NCBI GenBank assembly: GCA_947172415.1
Contig: OX359202.1
Span: 4,698,899-4,762,898, forward strand
DNA length: 64,000 nt
Reading direction: 5' to 3'
Origin: Chondrosia reniformis
Taxonomy: Eukaryota; Porifera; Demospongiae; Chondrillida; Chondrillidae
Below, in pieces: positions 62,001 to 64,000 of the stretch. Below the pieces are notes generated by a model. It was not told the DNA's origin. It did no database searches and saw only the letters and a list, made by a program, of their open reading frames with translations. Both the position numbers and the translations under genes were made by a program. How positions within the stretch are numbered: position 1 is the stretch's first letter; the number at the start of each line of letters is the position of its first letter.

Positions 62001-63995
62001 ACTCAAAAAGACCACATACTCACCATTTGCCAAGCTAGGATAGTGGCCAGGCTAGGATAGTGGCCAAGCTAGGATAGTGGCCAGGCTAGGATAGACACTA
62101 GGTTAGGATAGAGAATTCTTACCTTAGTAAAGAGCTCCTTGTTAAATATTACATTCTGAGCCTTTAGAAGCCTTTGTTCCCAGCTTGGCAAAGAGGCTGT
62201 TCGTGGATAATGAAGTACATTCAGAAACCTATTCATTGTATCTTCATCTAGGAAATAAAAATGCAATATTTATTAGTTCTTCATAATAACCAATGACATA
62301 ACTATGTGTGCATCCTCTAAACACACAAACCCACTCAATGAACCTAACTACGTATGTGATTTAAAACTGGCTATACACTCACAAGTAGAATACATATATA
62401 GAGCACAGTTATATATTTCCATGGGTAATTCTTTTCCAAACCGATAATGGGGGAAAGAGTTACCCTTAGAAATATGAATCATGCCAGCCAACCCAGATCA
62501 TCATTGAGACAATATATCATAATTACAAACATCTATTCTTCTACTTCTGTACTCGACCCCCTCCATGTTACCTGCCCCCCCCCCCCCCCCCACACTCTTT
62601 TAATACTGCACTTGGAGTCATAAATACGTACCTTTCATTGGAGTGTCAGAGAGGAAGACCAGTATCTCACTGTCAGCCTGCAGCTCAGCTGGAAGGTTGA
62701 TGTTAATGAAGTCCTTTGGAAGAGATCCCAATAAGGTGGAAGATGAATCTGTCAGACCTTTTGTGATCTCATAGGAAGATGGAGGGCAAAACAGCGAACC
62801 AGCTGGAAATCAAGACCAATGCATAGCTATATGTATGTCATATAATTATAGACAATATAGGAATGTACATGTAACTTGTTTGGAATATTGGTTTAGACCT
62901 AATTGTACATAATTTACACTTATTAGGTACAAAATATTATGTGGACATACATAGCCAAGGATTCAAGAAGAAGACAAAGATTCGCAGGGTCACTGATGAA
63001 AGGTGGAATTCCCAGAAACAGCAGTCTGGCCCAGTGGAGACGAAGAGAAGTAGAAGGAGAAAATTCTTGTATTTTCATCCAAAGCTCTTACTAGGTTTAG
63101 TTCCCTATAGGACTTTACTTTAAAGTAGATGTAGCATGTAAGAAAAATGGTGTATTGATTACTCATATACGTATATACGTACATGTCTATACTCAAATGT
63201 TAGAGTCTTTTTAAATATTAATATTCTTCTAAATTTTAACATTTGCTTGATGCACATAATAAATTGTGTAGTATTCATACATACAGTGGAATCTCATTAT
63301 AGTGAAGCTCAATGGAGACCAAAGTTAGTTCCATATATCAAATATTCACTATATTGAATGTATATAATAGTATTACAACTTTTGCTGGGGCTAGCAAAGT
63401 ATTTCACTATATACTGAGACATTCACTATAAGTGATTTCATTATAATGAGATTCATAGGTATATTAAAATACCTGAAGCAAAGGTAACATCCACCACAAT
63501 GCCATTGGCTGCTCGACGGAGCTTCCACCTCTTCCTCAGCTCAGTCAGTGCTGAAAGGTAGCGATCATCACTGTCATGCAGACCAGTGGAATGAGCTTCT
63601 GATTTGAGAGCTGTCACACCTTTTGATAAAATTTCAGCTGCCTCTCCAAGCGCCTGAGAAGAAAGAGATTGCAACAAATACTGAAAGAGTAAATCTCTAT
63701 CACTTTAGAACAACACTAGCCAATTTACGAATAATATAAACAACATATTTGGACAGTTAACAAGCTGTATTTCCAGTATCATATAAGAATCATGTCAGAG
63801 AATTTCCCTATAGGAAGTTTGACCACATATTACTATGCCAATATATTTGTTGGGTGGGAAAGACTGAATCTTCGGCGTCTAAAGAGCTATAACTACAGTA
63901 AGATAACTGGGCAAGCAGGCCCTTATAGCAATCACATATAGGCTAAAATATACAAAGTTTGACTATAATAAAAGGTTTTGATAGATGGATATACC
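59012..63995 (-). CDS. MED17: Mediator subunit MED17, C-terminal 465 residues (5' part beyond window)
   Basis: Exons on the minus strand: a donor at 63995 (only AAGAAG of that exon visible), then 63680-63473, 62802-62632, 62247-62123, 61945-61901, 61251-61043, 60733-60659, 60556-60434, 60107-59993, 59933-59791 and 59195-59012 (TAG). All phases match. Identity rests on LTELRKRWKLRRAANGIVVD followed by VTFASAGSLFCPPSSYEI, which matches the LRxxWKLRKVG...SAGSLFP block of animal MED17. Further support comes from SWEQRLLKAQNVIFNKELFT and the short exon LQNQLHIY that aligns with KNQIISQ. MED17 is a core head-module subunit linking Mediator to RNA polymerase II in the nucleus. The 45-nt exon at 61945-61901 was inferred from phase and alignment. 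Confidence 0.92.
62034..62105. repeat. 17-bp minisatellite in MED17 intron
   Basis: Four to five copies of CTAGGATAGTGGCCAGG/A, slightly decayed at the right end, end about 15 bp from the donor of exon 62247-62123 on the minus strand. Confidence 0.85.
62575..62592 (+). repeat. Poly-C run
   Basis: A run of about 18 C bases (poly-G on the transcribed strand) in a MED17 intron, about 40 bp beyond the exon 62802-62632 donor. Confidence 0.9.
62960..63150 (-). repeat. Dispersed repeat family (CCTATAGGGAACTAAACC), reversed copy
   Basis: Reverse complement of the family described at 20597-20855. It ends with TAGCATGTAAGAAAAATGGTG, which matches the start block of the family. Confidence 0.65.
63284..63459. 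mobile_element. MITE with CAGTGGAATCTCATTATA ends, MED17 intron
   Basis: Second copy of the 43704-43889 element. The left end is intact and flanked by TA. The right end (TTATAATGAGATTCATAG) is mutated. It stops about 14 bp from the donor of MED17 exon 63680-63473. Confidence 0.7.
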
Positions 63996-64000
63996 TTCTT

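Overview
The window looks like nuclear DNA of an early-branching metazoan, most likely a demosponge. It is AT-rich, with intron-rich animal genes (SCYL1, the Mediator subunit MED17, a rolling-stone-type membrane protein), a HAP2/GCS1 gamete fusogen gene, leucine-rich-repeat exons, very many short inverted-repeat DNA transposons, and a large satellite array. The species call is an inference. No bacterial or organellar features were seen. Exon borders were read by hand from GT/AG sites and checked by reading phase and resemblance to known families.

Left part (1-14.6 kb): minus-strand exons. There is a terminal exon carrying eleven 23-residue repeats (27-996), a run of LRR-like exons with matching phases (2516-6926), and an unrecognised five-exon gene of about 565 aa (8979-12720). 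A pogo/Tigger-like MITE, fold-back elements and the 3' end of a LINE lie between them.

Middle (14.6-35.3 kb): two tandem plus-strand copies of the SCYL1 pseudokinase gene. Copy A (14657-21480) stops after exon 13 and carries a 1-nt frameshift in exon 10. Copy B (24637-35291) is intact, with 19 exons and about 734 aa. The copies differ strongly in exons 1-4 but are nearly identical from exon 5 to exon 13, introns included, which points to gene conversion or a recombinational junction. Between them lie a decayed SWIM-finger/YqaJ-type gene and a pogo/Tigger-like element. Intron 8 of copy B has gained about 1.1 kb that ends in a perfect 175-bp-arm palindrome.

35.3-46 kb: a rolling-stone-like four-pass protein gene (minus) lies head to head with a 13-exon HAP2 gene (plus). 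Several MITEs sit in the introns.

47-58.5 kb: a tandem satellite of about 173-bp monomers in two types. It is organised in a higher-order repeat of about 3.85 kb by a 1.07-kb spacer present three times. One spacer holds a 743-bp transposon insertion (TGTCA...TGACA ends, 4-bp GCGG target duplication) with a leftover PHD finger on its minus strand.

59-64 kb: the 3' two thirds of MED17 on the minus strand, running off the right edge.
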